Below are positions 17,356 to 26,387 of a stretch of DNA of 64,000 nucleotides, piece by piece. How positions within the stretch are numbered: position 1 is the stretch's first letter; each line of letters starts with the position of its first letter. A program made the translations under genes and the position numbers. Below the pieces are notes generated by a model. That model did not search any database and was not told the DNA's origin. It worked only from the letters and a program-made list of their open reading frames with translations. The DNA comes from Streptomyces sp. NBC_01296 (GTDB lineage Bacteria > Actinomycetota > Actinomycetes > Streptomycetales > Streptomycetaceae), in NCBI RefSeq assembly GCF_035984415.1, contig NZ_CP130720.1:8246001-8310000 (forward strand), in the 5' to 3' direction.

Positions 17356-18585
17356 TCACCAGGTGACATACAGGGCCTGCGGTGAGCGGTGGATCAGCGT
17401 GGGCTGCATCTGCGGCCGTGGACGGCTCTGGTCCAGCCGCAGCTCCGGCATGCGGCGGAGGAACAGATCGAGTGTCAGGCGAAGCTGTTCGCGCGCCAGT
17501 TGGGAGCCGGGGCAGCCGTGGGGCCCGTATCCGAAGGCGAGGTGCTGCCGGTTCCCGGGCCGGGTGATGTCGAACTCCCCTGCCCGCTCGTACCGTTCCT
17601 CGTCGCGATTGGCCGAGCCGTACGCCACCATTAGGGTGGCCCCCGCGGGCAGTTGCGTCCCGGCGAGGGTCACCGGCCGGGTGGTGGTACGCCGGAATGC
17701 CTGGATGGCGGTGTCGTGGCGGGCGGCCTCCTCCACCGCCGCCGGGACCAGGGACGGGTCGGCGCGCAGCGTCTTCCACTGCCGCCGGTCGTCGCCGAGC
17801 AGGTGCAGCAGCGTCGTGCCGATGAGGGCGCTCGTGGTGAGGAATCCGGCGATGAGCAGGTTCTGCAGGCTCGTCACCAGTTCGTGGCGCTGCTCGAGGG
17901 TGAGCTCGGCGTCACCGGGGGCCAGGGCGGCCACCATGGCCGAGCACATGTCGTCCCGGGGCCGGGCGCGGCGGTCGCGGACGTACCCGTCCAACAGGTG
18001 CTGGAGCGCGACCACGTCCTCGGCGGCGGCCGCCTGCCCCTCGGGCGGCAGTGGGCGGAACAGCAGTTCCTCGGCCCGGTAGCCGCCGTGCACGGCGGCG
18101 GGTACGTCGGCGGGGTCCAGCCCGATCAGCCGTCCGACCACCATCCCGGGCAGCCGCCGGGCGTACGCCTCCACCAGTTCGGCGGACCCGGCCGCCGCGA
18201 AGCCGTCCACCAACTCCCCGGCGCACGCGCGGGCGTACGGCAGCAGGGCCGCCACCCGGGCGGCGGACAACCCCCGGTTCAACGGGGCGCGGAGCCGCCT
18301 GTGGGCCGCGCCGTCGCTGGACACGACAGTGGGCCGGGGCCCGAAGCCCCGGGGCAGGACGCCGAGCGCCGCTTCCGAGAGCGGGATGTCCGGCAGCAGG
18401 GCGTTGGCCGAGGAGAAGTCCTCCGCGCGCAGCAGCACTTCCCGTACGTCCCGGTCGCGCGCCACCAGCCAGGCGTCGAACTCGGGTACGTACAGCAGCC
18501 CCTCGGACCGGCGGGCGCGGTCGTAGAGCGGATACGGGTCGCGGTACAGCTCGTCACGCCGCGCCTGGTCGTCGTGCCATGCCAC
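17356..18585 (-). CDS. Cytochrome P450
   Basis: A 409-residue soluble bacterial P450. Visible elements are the heme-binding loop FGYGPHGCPGSQLAR with the Cys ligand (about residue 354), the K-helix EEAARHD (ExxR), the I-helix oxygen-binding region LIAGFLTTSALIG with a Thr pair, and the early HRRLRAPLNRGL helix C. It lies divergently from rph with a 417-base intergenic region containing a rifamycin-associated element. A role in the response to rifamycins is possible but unproven, and the gene has no ferredoxin partner beside it. Substrate unknown. Confidence 0.93.
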   Translation of the reverse strand: MAWHDDQARRDELYRDPYPLYDRARRSEGLLYVPEFDAWLVARDRDVREVLLRAEDFSSANALLPDIPLSEAALGVLPRGFGPRPTVVSSDGAAHRRLRAPLNRGLSAARVAALLPYARACAGELVDGFAAAGSAELVEAYARRLPGMVVGRLIGLDPADVPAAVHGGYRAEELLFRPLPPEGQAAAAEDVVALQHLLDGYVRDRRARPRDDMCSAMVAALAPGDAELTLEQRHELVTSLQNLLIAGFLTTSALIGTTLLHLLGDDRRQWKTLRADPSLVPAAVEEAARHDTAIQAFRRTTTRPVTLAGTQLPAGATLMVAYGSANRDEERYERAGEFDITRPGNRQHLAFGYGPHGCPGSQLAREQLRLTLDLFLRRMPELRLDQSRPRPQMQPTLIHRSPQALYVTW

Positions 18586-18819
18586 TGGGACCTCCGGATC
18601 ACGGTCGGGACCGGGCGGGGGTCACGGCCGCGGGTGACCTCCGGTGCGCCGGGTCATCCTGCCCGAAACCCGCCCGGCCCGGTAGAGCGCCTGCCAGGAG
18701 GGGGTCGTCACTGCGGCGGGGCCGGTCCGACGAGGCATCGCGGAGGATGTCGAGAGGACGGCAAACGACAAAGGCAAGGAGAGCCCTCTCCCTGCCACTC
18801 TCAACCTATAGCGCACTGG

Positions 18820-18838
18820 GGGGCTTGCCGCAAGACCC
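18820..18838. promoter_or_regulatory. Rifamycin-associated element (RAE)
   Basis: The 19-base inverted repeat GGGGCTTGC-C-GCAAGACCC matches the published RAE consensus GGGGCTTGCNGCAAGCCCC at all but one defined position, as I recall the consensus. It lies 165 bases upstream of rph, with AACCTATAGC just before it resembling a -10 region. In actinomycetes this element governs rifamycin-inducible expression of rph, arr and related inactivation genes. It could also reach the divergent P450 promoter. Confidence 0.85.
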
Positions 18839-19002
18839 CGGTCACGGCGCAGAATCGTCGGTCGGTGGCCCGAGACGGTGGTCCTACCTGCGGAAACATG
18901 GGCGCCGTGCTTGGCCAGAGGTTCGACAGAGGGGGAGGCGCCGGTGATCCGGCCTGTCATCGCAGTGCAACGGAGCAGGGCCGCCTCGGAGGTGTGGCAG
19001 TG

Positions 19003-21600
19003 ATGGAGCAGTACGTGTGGGGCCTTCAAGACGTCGACGAGACGCAGTTCGCGGTCGTCGGCGGCAAGGGCGCGCATCTGGGCGGGCTGTCGCGGATCGA
19101 AGGCGTCCGGGTGCCGGGGGGCTTTTGCGTGACGGCGGACGCCTTCCGGCGGATCATGGCGGAAGCACCGGCGATCGGCGATCGGCTCGACGAGCTGTCC
19201 CGCATGGACCCGGACGACCGGGAGAGGGTCCGCACGCTCAGCGCGCAGATCCGCCGGACCATCGAAGGGACTCCCGTCCCGGGTGACCTCGCGGCGGCGA
19301 TCACCGGCGCGCTCGGCCGGCTCGGCGAGGAAGCCGCGTACGCCGTCCGGTCCAGCGCGACAGCGGAGGACCTGGCGACGGCCTCCTTCGCCGGCCAGCA
19401 CGACACGTACCTGAACGTCGTGGGACCGACGGAGATCCTCCGGCACGTCAGCCGGTGCTGGGCCTCGCTGTTCACCGAGCGGGCCGTGACGTACCGGCAG
19501 AGGAACGGCATCGACCACCGTACGGTCCACATGGCCGTGGTCGTGCAGCGGATGGCTTTCCCGCAGGCGTCCGGCATCCTGTTCACGGCCGACCCCGTCA
19601 CGGGCGACCGGAAGGTCGCCACCGTGGACGCCGGCTTCGGCCTCGGCGAGGCCCTGGTCTCCGGCCTGGTGAACCCGGACGTCTTCAAGGTGCGGGACGG
19701 CGAAGTCGTCGCCAAGGCGATCGCCGCCAAACAGCGCGCGGTGACCGCCCTGCCGGCCGGCGGTACGCGGGAAGTGGCGATCGACGCGCAGCGCCGGGAA
19801 CAGCCGTCGCTGACGGATGCGCAGGCCGTGCGGCTCGTACGGCTCGGGCGGCGGATCGAAGCGCACTTCGGCGGCCCGCAGGACATCGAATGGTGCCTGA
19901 CCGACGACGACTTCCAGATCGTTCAGAGCCGGCCGATCACGACACTGTTCCCCGTCCCGGAAGCCGACGACGAGGAGAACCACGTCTACGTCTCCGTCGG
20001 CCACGGGCAGATGATGACCGACCCCATGAAGCCCCTGGGGTACTCCATGTGGCAGCTGACGGCCATGGTGCGGATGCACGAGGCAGGCGGGCGGCTGTTC
20101 GTCGACGTCACGCGGCGCCTGGCCTCACCCGCGAGCCGGGCCGGGCTGCTGGACGCCATGGGGAAGGGCGACCCGCTGATCAGGGACGCCCTGGAGACCG
20201 TCCTCGAGCGCGACGGCTTCGTCCCGCTGCTCCCGGACGCGGGTCCCGGCGGTCCGCCGGCCGGCGGTGCGCCCGCCCGGATCGAGACCGATCCCGCCCT
20301 TGTCACCGAGCTGATCGAGCGCAGCCGCGTGTCCATCGCCGCCTTGGAGCGCGACATCCGGACGAAGAACGGACCGGCGCTGTTCGACTTCCTGCTGGAG
20401 GCCTTCAAGGAGCACAAGCGAGTGCTCTGTGATCCGCTGAGCATGCAGGTGATCATGGCGGGGATGGAGGCCACCTGGTGGCTCAACGACAAGCTGCAGG
20501 TGTGGCTGGGCGAGAAGAACGCGGCTGACACGCTGACGCTGTCCGCCCCCGACAACATCACGTCCGAGATGGGACTGGCGCTCCTCGACGTCGCGGACGT
20601 GATCCGGCCGCGGCCGGAGGTGGTGGCGTTCCTGCAGGACGTCGACGACGAGGACTTCCTGGACGAGCTGGCGAAGCTCCCGGGCGGCGCCGAAGCACGC
20701 GATGCCATCGAGGCCTACCTCGACCGGTACGGCATGCGCTGCGTCGGCGAGATCGACATCACGCGGCCGCGTTGGCGCGAGCGACCGAGCACGATCGTGC
20801 CCGTGATCCTCGACAACGTGAGGAACTTCGAGCCGGGCGCCGCCGGGCGGCGCTTCGAACGGGGGCGGCAGAAGGCGCAGCAGAAGGAACAGGAGCTGCT
20901 GTCACGCTTGCGGACCCTGCAGGACGGGGACCGGAAGGCGGACGAGGTCAAGCGGATGATCGACCGGGTCAGAACCTTCATCGGGTACCGGGAGTACCCG
21001 AAGTACGGCATCGTCAGCCGCTACTTCGTCTACAAGCGGGCCCTGATGGAGGAGGCCGAGCGCCTCGTGCGGGCGGGCGTGATCCCGGAGAAGGACGACG
21101 TCTTCTACCTCACCTTCCAGGAACTCCACGACGTCGTGCGCTCGAACCGGGTGGACGACCAACAGCTCATCCAGCGCCGCAAGGACGCGTTCAGGGCCCA
21201 CCACGCGCTCACACCGCCCCGGGTGCTCACCTCGGACGGTGAGGCCCTCACCGGGGCGTACCGGCGCGACGACGCACCGGCCGGGGCCCTGATCGGCGTA
21301 CCGGTCTCCGCCGGGACCGTCGAGGGACGGGCCCGCGTCATCCTCGACATGGCGGAGGCCGATCTCGAAGAGGGCGACATCCTGGTCACGCCCTTCACGG
21401 ACCCCAGCTGGTCGCCCCTGTTCGTCGGGATCGCGGGGCTCGTGACGGAGGTGGGCGGCCTGATGACCCATGGCGCGGTGATCGCCCGGGAGTACGGTCT
21501 GCCGGCCGTCGTGGGCGTGGAGAACGCCACCCGGCTGATCCGGGACGGCCAGCGGATCCGCGTGCACGGAACCGATGGGTACGTCGAACTCCTGCCGTGA
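19003..21600 (+). CDS. rph: Rifampin phosphotransferase
   Basis: An 865-residue, PEP-synthase-like enzyme that transfers the beta-phosphate of ATP to rifamycins and so inactivates them. The N-terminal ATP-grasp domain (about 1-315) has VVGGKGAHLGGL, AVRSSATAEDLATASFAGQH and FTADPVTGDR. The central rifamycin-binding domain (about 330-760) begins around GQMMTDPMKPLGYSMWQ. The C-terminal swivelling domain carries the transfer histidine (about His823) in GGLMTHGAVIAREYG. Length and architecture are full for the family. GGAGG at 18988-18992 serves ATG 19003; GTG 19000 directly before it is equally possible. The RAE upstream predicts induction by rifamycins. Confidence 0.93.
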   Translation: MEQYVWGLQDVDETQFAVVGGKGAHLGGLSRIEGVRVPGGFCVTADAFRRIMAEAPAIGDRLDELSRMDPDDRERVRTLSAQIRRTIEGTPVPGDLAAAITGALGRLGEEAAYAVRSSATAEDLATASFAGQHDTYLNVVGPTEILRHVSRCWASLFTERAVTYRQRNGIDHRTVHMAVVVQRMAFPQASGILFTADPVTGDRKVATVDAGFGLGEALVSGLVNPDVFKVRDGEVVAKAIAAKQRAVTALPAGGTREVAIDAQRREQPSLTDAQAVRLVRLGRRIEAHFGGPQDIEWCLTDDDFQIVQSRPITTLFPVPEADDEENHVYVSVGHGQMMTDPMKPLGYSMWQLTAMVRMHEAGGRLFVDVTRRLASPASRAGLLDAMGKGDPLIRDALETVLERDGFVPLLPDAGPGGPPAGGAPARIETDPALVTELIERSRVSIAALERDIRTKNGPALFDFLLEAFKEHKRVLCDPLSMQVIMAGMEATWWLNDKLQVWLGEKNAADTLTLSAPDNITSEMGLALLDVADVIRPRPEVVAFLQDVDDEDFLDELAKLPGGAEARDAIEAYLDRYGMRCVGEIDITRPRWRERPSTIVPVILDNVRNFEPGAAGRRFERGRQKAQQKEQELLSRLRTLQDGDRKADEVKRMIDRVRTFIGYREYPKYGIVSRYFVYKRALMEEAERLVRAGVIPEKDDVFYLTFQELHDVVRSNRVDDQQLIQRRKDAFRAHHALTPPRVLTSDGEALTGAYRRDDAPAGALIGVPVSAGTVEGRARVILDMAEADLEEGDILVTPFTDPSWSPLFVGIAGLVTEVGGLMTHGAVIAREYGLPAVVGVENATRLIRDGQRIRVHGTDGYVELLP

Positions 21601-21653
21601 CCGACGGTCGGGCCGCACCACGTGCGCGGGCCGGTGCTTGCCCCGGGTGGAGC

Positions 21654-23096
21654 TCACAGCATGACGTGCTTGGCCTGGGTGTAGTCGAGGAGGCCGGACA
21701 AGGAGAGGTCGCTGCCGTAGCCGGAGTGTTTGACGCCGCCGTGGGGCATCTCGGAGACGGTGGTGCCGTGGGTGTTCACCCAGACGATGCCCGTGTGCAG
21801 GATCCGGGTCGCGCGCATGGCGCGGTCGTGGTCCGAGGTCCAGACGCCGGCGGCGAGGCCGAAACGGACGTCGTTGGCCAGGCGCAGGGCCTGTGTCTCG
21901 TCGGTGAACGGCTGGACGGTCACGACGGGGCCGAAGGTCTCCTCCTGCACGATCTCGTCGTCCTGGCGCACTCCCGCCACGACGGTGGGCTCGACGAAGA
22001 AGCCGGGTCGGGCGAGCCGCGCGCCGCCGGTGACGATCTCGGCGTGGGCCGGGAGGCGGTCGAGCTTGGCCCGTACCGAAGCGAGCTGGGCCGCGTTGTT
22101 GAGTGGCCCGAAGTCGGCGTCCGGGTCGCTCGGCGGGCCCGTGCGCAGCTTTCGCGCCGATGCCGCGAAGGCGGCGAGGAACGCGTCGTGCACCCGGTGG
22201 TGGACCAGGAGCCGGGTGGGCGCGGTGCAGTCCTGGCCGGCGTTGTAGTAGGCGACGGCGGCGAGGGCCGCGGCCGTCGCCTCGACGTCCACGTCGGCGT
22301 GGACGATGACGGGGGAGTTCCCGCCCAGCTCCAGGTGGACGCGTTTGAGGTCGGCCGCCGCGGCCGCCGCGATCTCCTGGCCGGCCCGCACACTGCCCGT
22401 GACCGCGATCAGGGCCACATCGCGGTGGGCGGTGAGTACCCGGCCGGTGTCGCGGTCGCCGCAGACGACGTTGAGGACCCCCGGTGGCAGGTGTGCGGAG
22501 GCGATCCGCGCGAGCAGCGCGGACGAGGACGGCGTCGTGTCGGCGGGCTTGAGCACGGTCGTGTTGCCGGCGGCGATCGCCGGGGCGATCTTCCACGCCG
22601 CCATCATCAGCGGGTAGTTCCACGGGGTGATCTGGGCGCAGACTCCGACCGGTTCGCGGCGCAGCAGGGAGGTACGGCCCGGCGTGTACTCGGCCGCGGC
22701 CGCGCCCGGGAGGTTCCGGGCCGCTCCGGCGAAGTAGCGCACCGTGTCGACGATCGCGGGCAGCTCCTCGTCCCTGAACTGCCGCACCGATTTGCCGGTG
22801 TCCGCGGTTTCCGCGGCCGTCAGGGCGTCCGCGTGCGCCTCCATCGCGTCGGCGAGGGAGAGCAGGGCGCGCTGCCGGACGGCCGGGGTGGTCGTGGACC
22901 AGTGCTCGTACGCGGCCGCCGCCGCCGAGACGGCGGCGTCGGTGTCGGCCCCGCCGGAGCGCGGGGCGCGGGCGTGCACCCGGCCGGTGGCGGGGTCGGT
23001 CAGTTCCATCGTCTCGCCGGAGGCGGCCGGCCGGTCCACGCCGCCGATGTGGTTGAGCAGCCTGTCGGTCAGGGCGTCGGTCACGGAGTCAGCCAC
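21654..23096 (-). CDS. NAD(P)-dependent aldehyde dehydrogenase (aminobutyraldehyde/betaine aldehyde type)
   Basis: A 480-residue ALDH-superfamily enzyme. Conserved parts are ITPWNYPLMMAAWKIAPAIA (cofactor domain), the general base Glu in HLELGGNSPVIV, the nucleophilic Cys in YYNAGQDCTAPTRLL and EETFGPVVTV. The sequence is most like gamma-aminobutyraldehyde and betaine-aldehyde dehydrogenases. It is the last gene of the leftward run and overlaps the amine oxidase gene by eight bases, with GAGGAGG nine bases before its ATG. It would oxidise the aldehyde released by the amine oxidase to a carboxylic acid. Confidence 0.93.
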   Translation of the reverse strand: MADSVTDALTDRLLNHIGGVDRPAASGETMELTDPATGRVHARAPRSGGADTDAAVSAAAAAYEHWSTTTPAVRQRALLSLADAMEAHADALTAAETADTGKSVRQFRDEELPAIVDTVRYFAGAARNLPGAAAAEYTPGRTSLLRREPVGVCAQITPWNYPLMMAAWKIAPAIAAGNTTVLKPADTTPSSSALLARIASAHLPPGVLNVVCGDRDTGRVLTAHRDVALIAVTGSVRAGQEIAAAAAADLKRVHLELGGNSPVIVHADVDVEATAAALAAVAYYNAGQDCTAPTRLLVHHRVHDAFLAAFAASARKLRTGPPSDPDADFGPLNNAAQLASVRAKLDRLPAHAEIVTGGARLARPGFFVEPTVVAGVRQDDEIVQEETFGPVVTVQPFTDETQALRLANDVRFGLAAGVWTSDHDRAMRATRILHTGIVWVNTHGTTVSEMPHGGVKHSGYGSDLSLSGLLDYTQAKHVML

Positions 23097-24402
23097 GGCG
23101 CAGCACCTCCTCGGCGGTGTCGCGTCCGGTGCGCACGGCGCCCTCCATGTAGCCGGCCACCCACTGGTCGGACCCGCAGACGTAGAAGGGCGGTTCGTGG
23201 GTGCCGTGCCGGGGACCGACGGCCATCACGTCACCGGGGGTCCACTGGGTGACGTACCCCCGGGTCCACGGGTCGGTGCCCCACATGCGCAGGTACGTGG
23301 CGAGCGGGCGGTGCGCCTCGTCGCCGTAGAGGCGGGCGATCTCGCCGAGCAGTTCGGGTTCCCGCAGGTGGGCGGGTGTGCCCAGGAGTACGCCGAACCG
23401 TTCGGGCGGGACGAGGGCCGAGAGGATGCCCTCGCTCTGCGGCCAGGTGCTGCCGAGGACGCCTTCGCATTCGGAGAGGCCGCTGAGGCCACGGTCGCGC
23501 CAGAAGGGCCTGTCGTACGCGGCGGTGAACTTGGCGGCGAGGGCGTGCCGCTGGCGGTGCAGGGAGGCGAGGCGGCCGTCGCTGACACCGGTGACGGCGA
23601 CCGAGCGCAGAGGGCCGACGGGGAGGGCGCTGACGACGGCTGCCGCGGTCAGGGTCTCGCCGCCGGCCAGGCGTACGGAGCAGCGACCGGGCGACACCGC
23701 GACCGCCTCGGCCGCGGAGCCGGTCCGTATCCGCCCGTCGAGGGCGTCGGCCATGCGCAGGGCCACGGTCGCCGAGCCCTCGGCCACCCGCAGGCCCTCC
23801 CACGCCTCGTACTCGTAGTGGCCGGTGCCGGGTACGGCGGCGTGTTTGCGCAAGGAGGCGAGCAGGGAGGTGCGTTCGCAGGAGCCGTCGGCGAGGGCGA
23901 GCTGTCCGATCTCCCAGAGGCGTACGACGGCCGGGGTCGCGCCCTCGGCGCGCAGCCAGTCGCCGACGGACAGCCGGTCCAGGGCGGTGGCCCCGGGGTG
24001 GGACCACGGGTCGTCCGGGTCGACGGTGCGGGCGAGCGCGGCGAAGGCGGCGGTGACCTTCCGGTGGCAGGCTTCGTCGCCGGGCCCGAACCAGTGGGGC
24101 GGTTCGGCGGCGGAGACTCCTTCGGGGGTGGCGCGGACGAGGGAGCCGGGCTCGGCGACGTAGCTGGGGACCAGGGTGAGGCCCAGTTCGGCGACGAGGT
24201 CCGTGTAGGCGGTGTGGGACCGGCCGACCACCTCTCCGCCGAGTTGGACGAGGCGGCCGTCGGGAAGGCGGGCCTGCTCGACGCGTCCGCCGACCCGGTC
24301 GCGGGCCTCGACGACGAGTACGTCGGCGCCGCCCTCGGCCAGGTCGCGCGCGGCGGCAAGGCCCGCGAGGCCCGCGCCGAGCACGATGACGTCGTGGTTC
24401 AT
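23089..24402 (-). CDS. Flavin-containing amine oxidase
   Basis: A 437-residue FAD enzyme of the monoamine/polyamine oxidase family. The Rossmann motif is VIVLGAGLAGLAAARDLAEG (residues 5-24), followed by VVEARDRVGGRV. A second FAD contact lies near the C-terminus (YVCGSDQWVAGYMEGAVRTG), where the usual TEW motif is changed. It should deaminate a primary or secondary amine to an aldehyde plus ammonia and peroxide. AAGGAA precedes ATG 24402. It overlaps the aldehyde dehydrogenase gene and lies 55 bases after the transporter ATPase gene, which suggests that its substrate is what the Pot-type transporter imports. Confidence 0.92.
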   Translation of the reverse strand: MNHDVIVLGAGLAGLAAARDLAEGGADVLVVEARDRVGGRVEQARLPDGRLVQLGGEVVGRSHTAYTDLVAELGLTLVPSYVAEPGSLVRATPEGVSAAEPPHWFGPGDEACHRKVTAAFAALARTVDPDDPWSHPGATALDRLSVGDWLRAEGATPAVVRLWEIGQLALADGSCERTSLLASLRKHAAVPGTGHYEYEAWEGLRVAEGSATVALRMADALDGRIRTGSAAEAVAVSPGRCSVRLAGGETLTAAAVVSALPVGPLRSVAVTGVSDGRLASLHRQRHALAAKFTAAYDRPFWRDRGLSGLSECEGVLGSTWPQSEGILSALVPPERFGVLLGTPAHLREPELLGEIARLYGDEAHRPLATYLRMWGTDPWTRGYVTQWTPGDVMAVGPRHGTHEPPFYVCGSDQWVAGYMEGAVRTGRDTAEEVLRRG

Positions 24403-24457
24403 GGGGGTGTTCCTTCGCTGGGTGCGGGAAGGCGGCCGGGGCGGCGGCCCGGAGGGG

Positions 24458-25564
24458 TCAGTCGAGGACCAGGCAGTGTTCGGGCTTCCAGCCGATCTCG
24501 ACGCGCTCGCCGCCGCTCCAGCGGTCCTCCATGCGGGAACGGTCGGTGTTCTGCTCCAGCACGGACACCGTCACGCCCGGCGCCAGTTCGATGAGGTAGG
24601 TGGTGGTCGCACCGCCGTAGACGGTCTCCCGTACGACTCCGCCCACCCGGGCCATGCCCGGTTCGAAGTCGGAGAGCCAGATCTTCTCCGGCCGGATCGA
24701 AAGGCTGACCGCGGTGCCGTCGGGGACCGCGGAGCGCAGGCCGACGGGCAGCGCGGGGCCCTGGTCCAGGACGACCTCGCCGGAGCGGTAGGTCCCGGAA
24801 ACGAGGTTGGAGGTGCCCATGAAGGAGGCCGTGAAGGTGCCGGCGGGGCGCTCGTACACGTCCTCCGGCGTGCCGCACTGCTCGATGCGGCCCTCGTTCA
24901 TGACCGCGATGCGGTCCGACATGGTCAGCGCCTCGTCCTGGTCGTGGGTGACGAAGACGAAGGTGATGCCGACCTCGCGCTGGATCTGCTTGAGTTCGAC
25001 CTGCATCCGGCGGCGCAGTTTCAGGTCGAGGGCGGCCAGCGGCTCGTCCAGCAGCAGCACTTGGGGGCGGTTGACCAGGGCGCGGGCGAGGGCCACGCGC
25101 TGGCGCTGGCCGCCGGAGAGCGTGGGCGGCTTGCGGGCGGCCAGGTGCCCGAGCTGTACGAGGTCGAGCATGCCGGCGACCCGCTCGCGGATCTCGGCGC
25201 GGGCCACGCCCTTGCGCTTGAGGCCGAAGGCCACGTTGTCCGCGAGGGAGAGGTGGTCGAAGAGGGCGTAGCTCTGGAAGACGGTGTTGACGTTGCGCTT
25301 GTCGGGCGGCAGCCCGGTGACGTCCTCGCCGTCGAGCAGGACGCTGCCCTCCGTGGGATCGGCGAATCCGCCGATCATCCGCAGCAGGGTGGTCTTTCCG
25401 CAGCCGGAGGGGCCCAGGAGGGAGAAGAACTCGCCCGGGGCGATGTCGAGGGTGACGTCGTGGACGGCGTACGCGTCGGCGGCGCCGGCGTACCGCTTGC
25501 CGACCCGGTCGAGCCGGACTGCGGGGTGCGGGCGGGGGTGCGGGGGACGGGGAGGGTGCTGCAT
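24458..25564 (-). CDS. potA: ABC transporter ATP-binding protein, spermidine/putrescine type
   Basis: A 368-residue ATPase. It has Walker A GPSGCGKTTLLRMI (about 52-65), signature LSGGQRQRVALARALV, Walker B VLLLDEPLAALDLKLR, H-loop FVTHDQDEAL, and a C-terminal TOBE domain (about 290-365). This is the PotA/FbpC class that energises uptake of polyamines or related solutes. It lies four bases downstream of the potC-like gene in the same leftward run. The symbol denotes the family; the true substrate may be another cationic amine. Confidence 0.92.
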   Translation of the reverse strand: MQHPPRPPHPRPHPAVRLDRVGKRYAGAADAYAVHDVTLDIAPGEFFSLLGPSGCGKTTLLRMIGGFADPTEGSVLLDGEDVTGLPPDKRNVNTVFQSYALFDHLSLADNVAFGLKRKGVARAEIRERVAGMLDLVQLGHLAARKPPTLSGGQRQRVALARALVNRPQVLLLDEPLAALDLKLRRRMQVELKQIQREVGITFVFVTHDQDEALTMSDRIAVMNEGRIEQCGTPEDVYERPAGTFTASFMGTSNLVSGTYRSGEVVLDQGPALPVGLRSAVPDGTAVSLSIRPEKIWLSDFEPGMARVGGVVRETVYGGATTTYLIELAPGVTVSVLEQNTDRSRMEDRWSGGERVEIGWKPEHCLVLD

Positions 25565-25568
25565 GGGG

Positions 25569-26387
25569 TCACTTCCCGGAGAGCAGATCGAGGCCGCCGC
25601 GACGGCCGAACAGGCGCGGGATGGCGAGGGCGAGGACGATGAGCGCCGCGGAGCCGAGGAGCATCAGGGTGCCGACGGCGTTGATGGTGGGCTGCACGCC
25701 GAACCTGATCGCCGAGTAGATGCGTACGGACAGCGGCTGCGGATCGACGCCGGTGGTGAAGTAGGCGAGGACGAAGTCGTCGAAGACGAGGGCGAAGATC
25801 AGGACGGCCGAGGCCAGGATGGTGGGGAGCAGCGCGGGCAGGGTCACCAGGCGCAGTGCCTGCCGGCGGGTGGCGCCGAGGTCCATCGCCGCCTCTTCCA
25901 CCTCGGGGTTCAGGGCGGCGATGCGGGAGCGCAGGATGACCGTCACGTACGAGATGGAGAAGGTGATCTCGGCGAGCATCACGGTGCCGGTGGAGAGCGT
26001 GATGCCCGTGCCCTTGAAGAGGAGCATCGCCGCGACGCCGGTGACGATCTCCGGGGTGATCAGCGGGACGAGCATGACCAGGCCGGCGAAGGAGCCGAGC
26101 TGGCTGCGTGCGCGTACCAGCCCGAGCGCGAGGGCCACGCCGAGGACCAGTGAGCCGGCCATGGCGACCAAGGAGACCTGCAGGCTCATGCCGAGCGAGT
26201 CGAGCAGTACGTCGTCGTGGAAGAAGGCCTCGTACCAGCGCAGGCTGAACCCTTCGAAGACGGTCAGGGACTTCTGCGCGTTGAAGGAGAACAGGACGAC
26301 GACGCCCACGGGGAGGTAGAGGAGCGCGAAGAAGAGCACGGTGACCGCGATCGCGAAGCGGGGCCGTCGCTCGGCGCGTCGTGTCAT
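25569..26387 (-). CDS. potC: ABC transporter permease, PotC-like
   Basis: A 272-residue inner-membrane permease with six membrane helices. The EAA loop that docks to the ATPase reads EEAAMDLGATRRQALRLVTL (about 170-189). ATG 26387 overlaps the stop of the potB-like gene by four bases and GGAGG lies eight bases upstream. With PotB it forms the channel for the solute delivered by the binding protein. The frame runs open far upstream through potB, but only this start matches the family length. Confidence 0.93.
   Translation of the reverse strand: MTRRAERRPRFAIAVTVLFFALLYLPVGVVVLFSFNAQKSLTVFEGFSLRWYEAFFHDDVLLDSLGMSLQVSLVAMAGSLVLGVALALGLVRARSQLGSFAGLVMLVPLITPEIVTGVAAMLLFKGTGITLSTGTVMLAEITFSISYVTVILRSRIAALNPEVEEAAMDLGATRRQALRLVTLPALLPTILASAVLIFALVFDDFVLAYFTTGVDPQPLSVRIYSAIRFGVQPTINAVGTLMLLGSAALIVLALAIPRLFGRRGGLDLLSGK

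Noticed and set aside
17653..19002. Upstream extension of the rph reading frame
   Set aside because: It runs antisense through the P450 gene and the RAE; family length, GGAGG site and N-terminal homology place the start at 19003.
21601..21653. GACCG-A-CGGTC near the end of rph as another TetR operator
   Set aside because: Only five-base arms, in a convergent intergenic space with no promoter, and not matching the 16-18 base operator.
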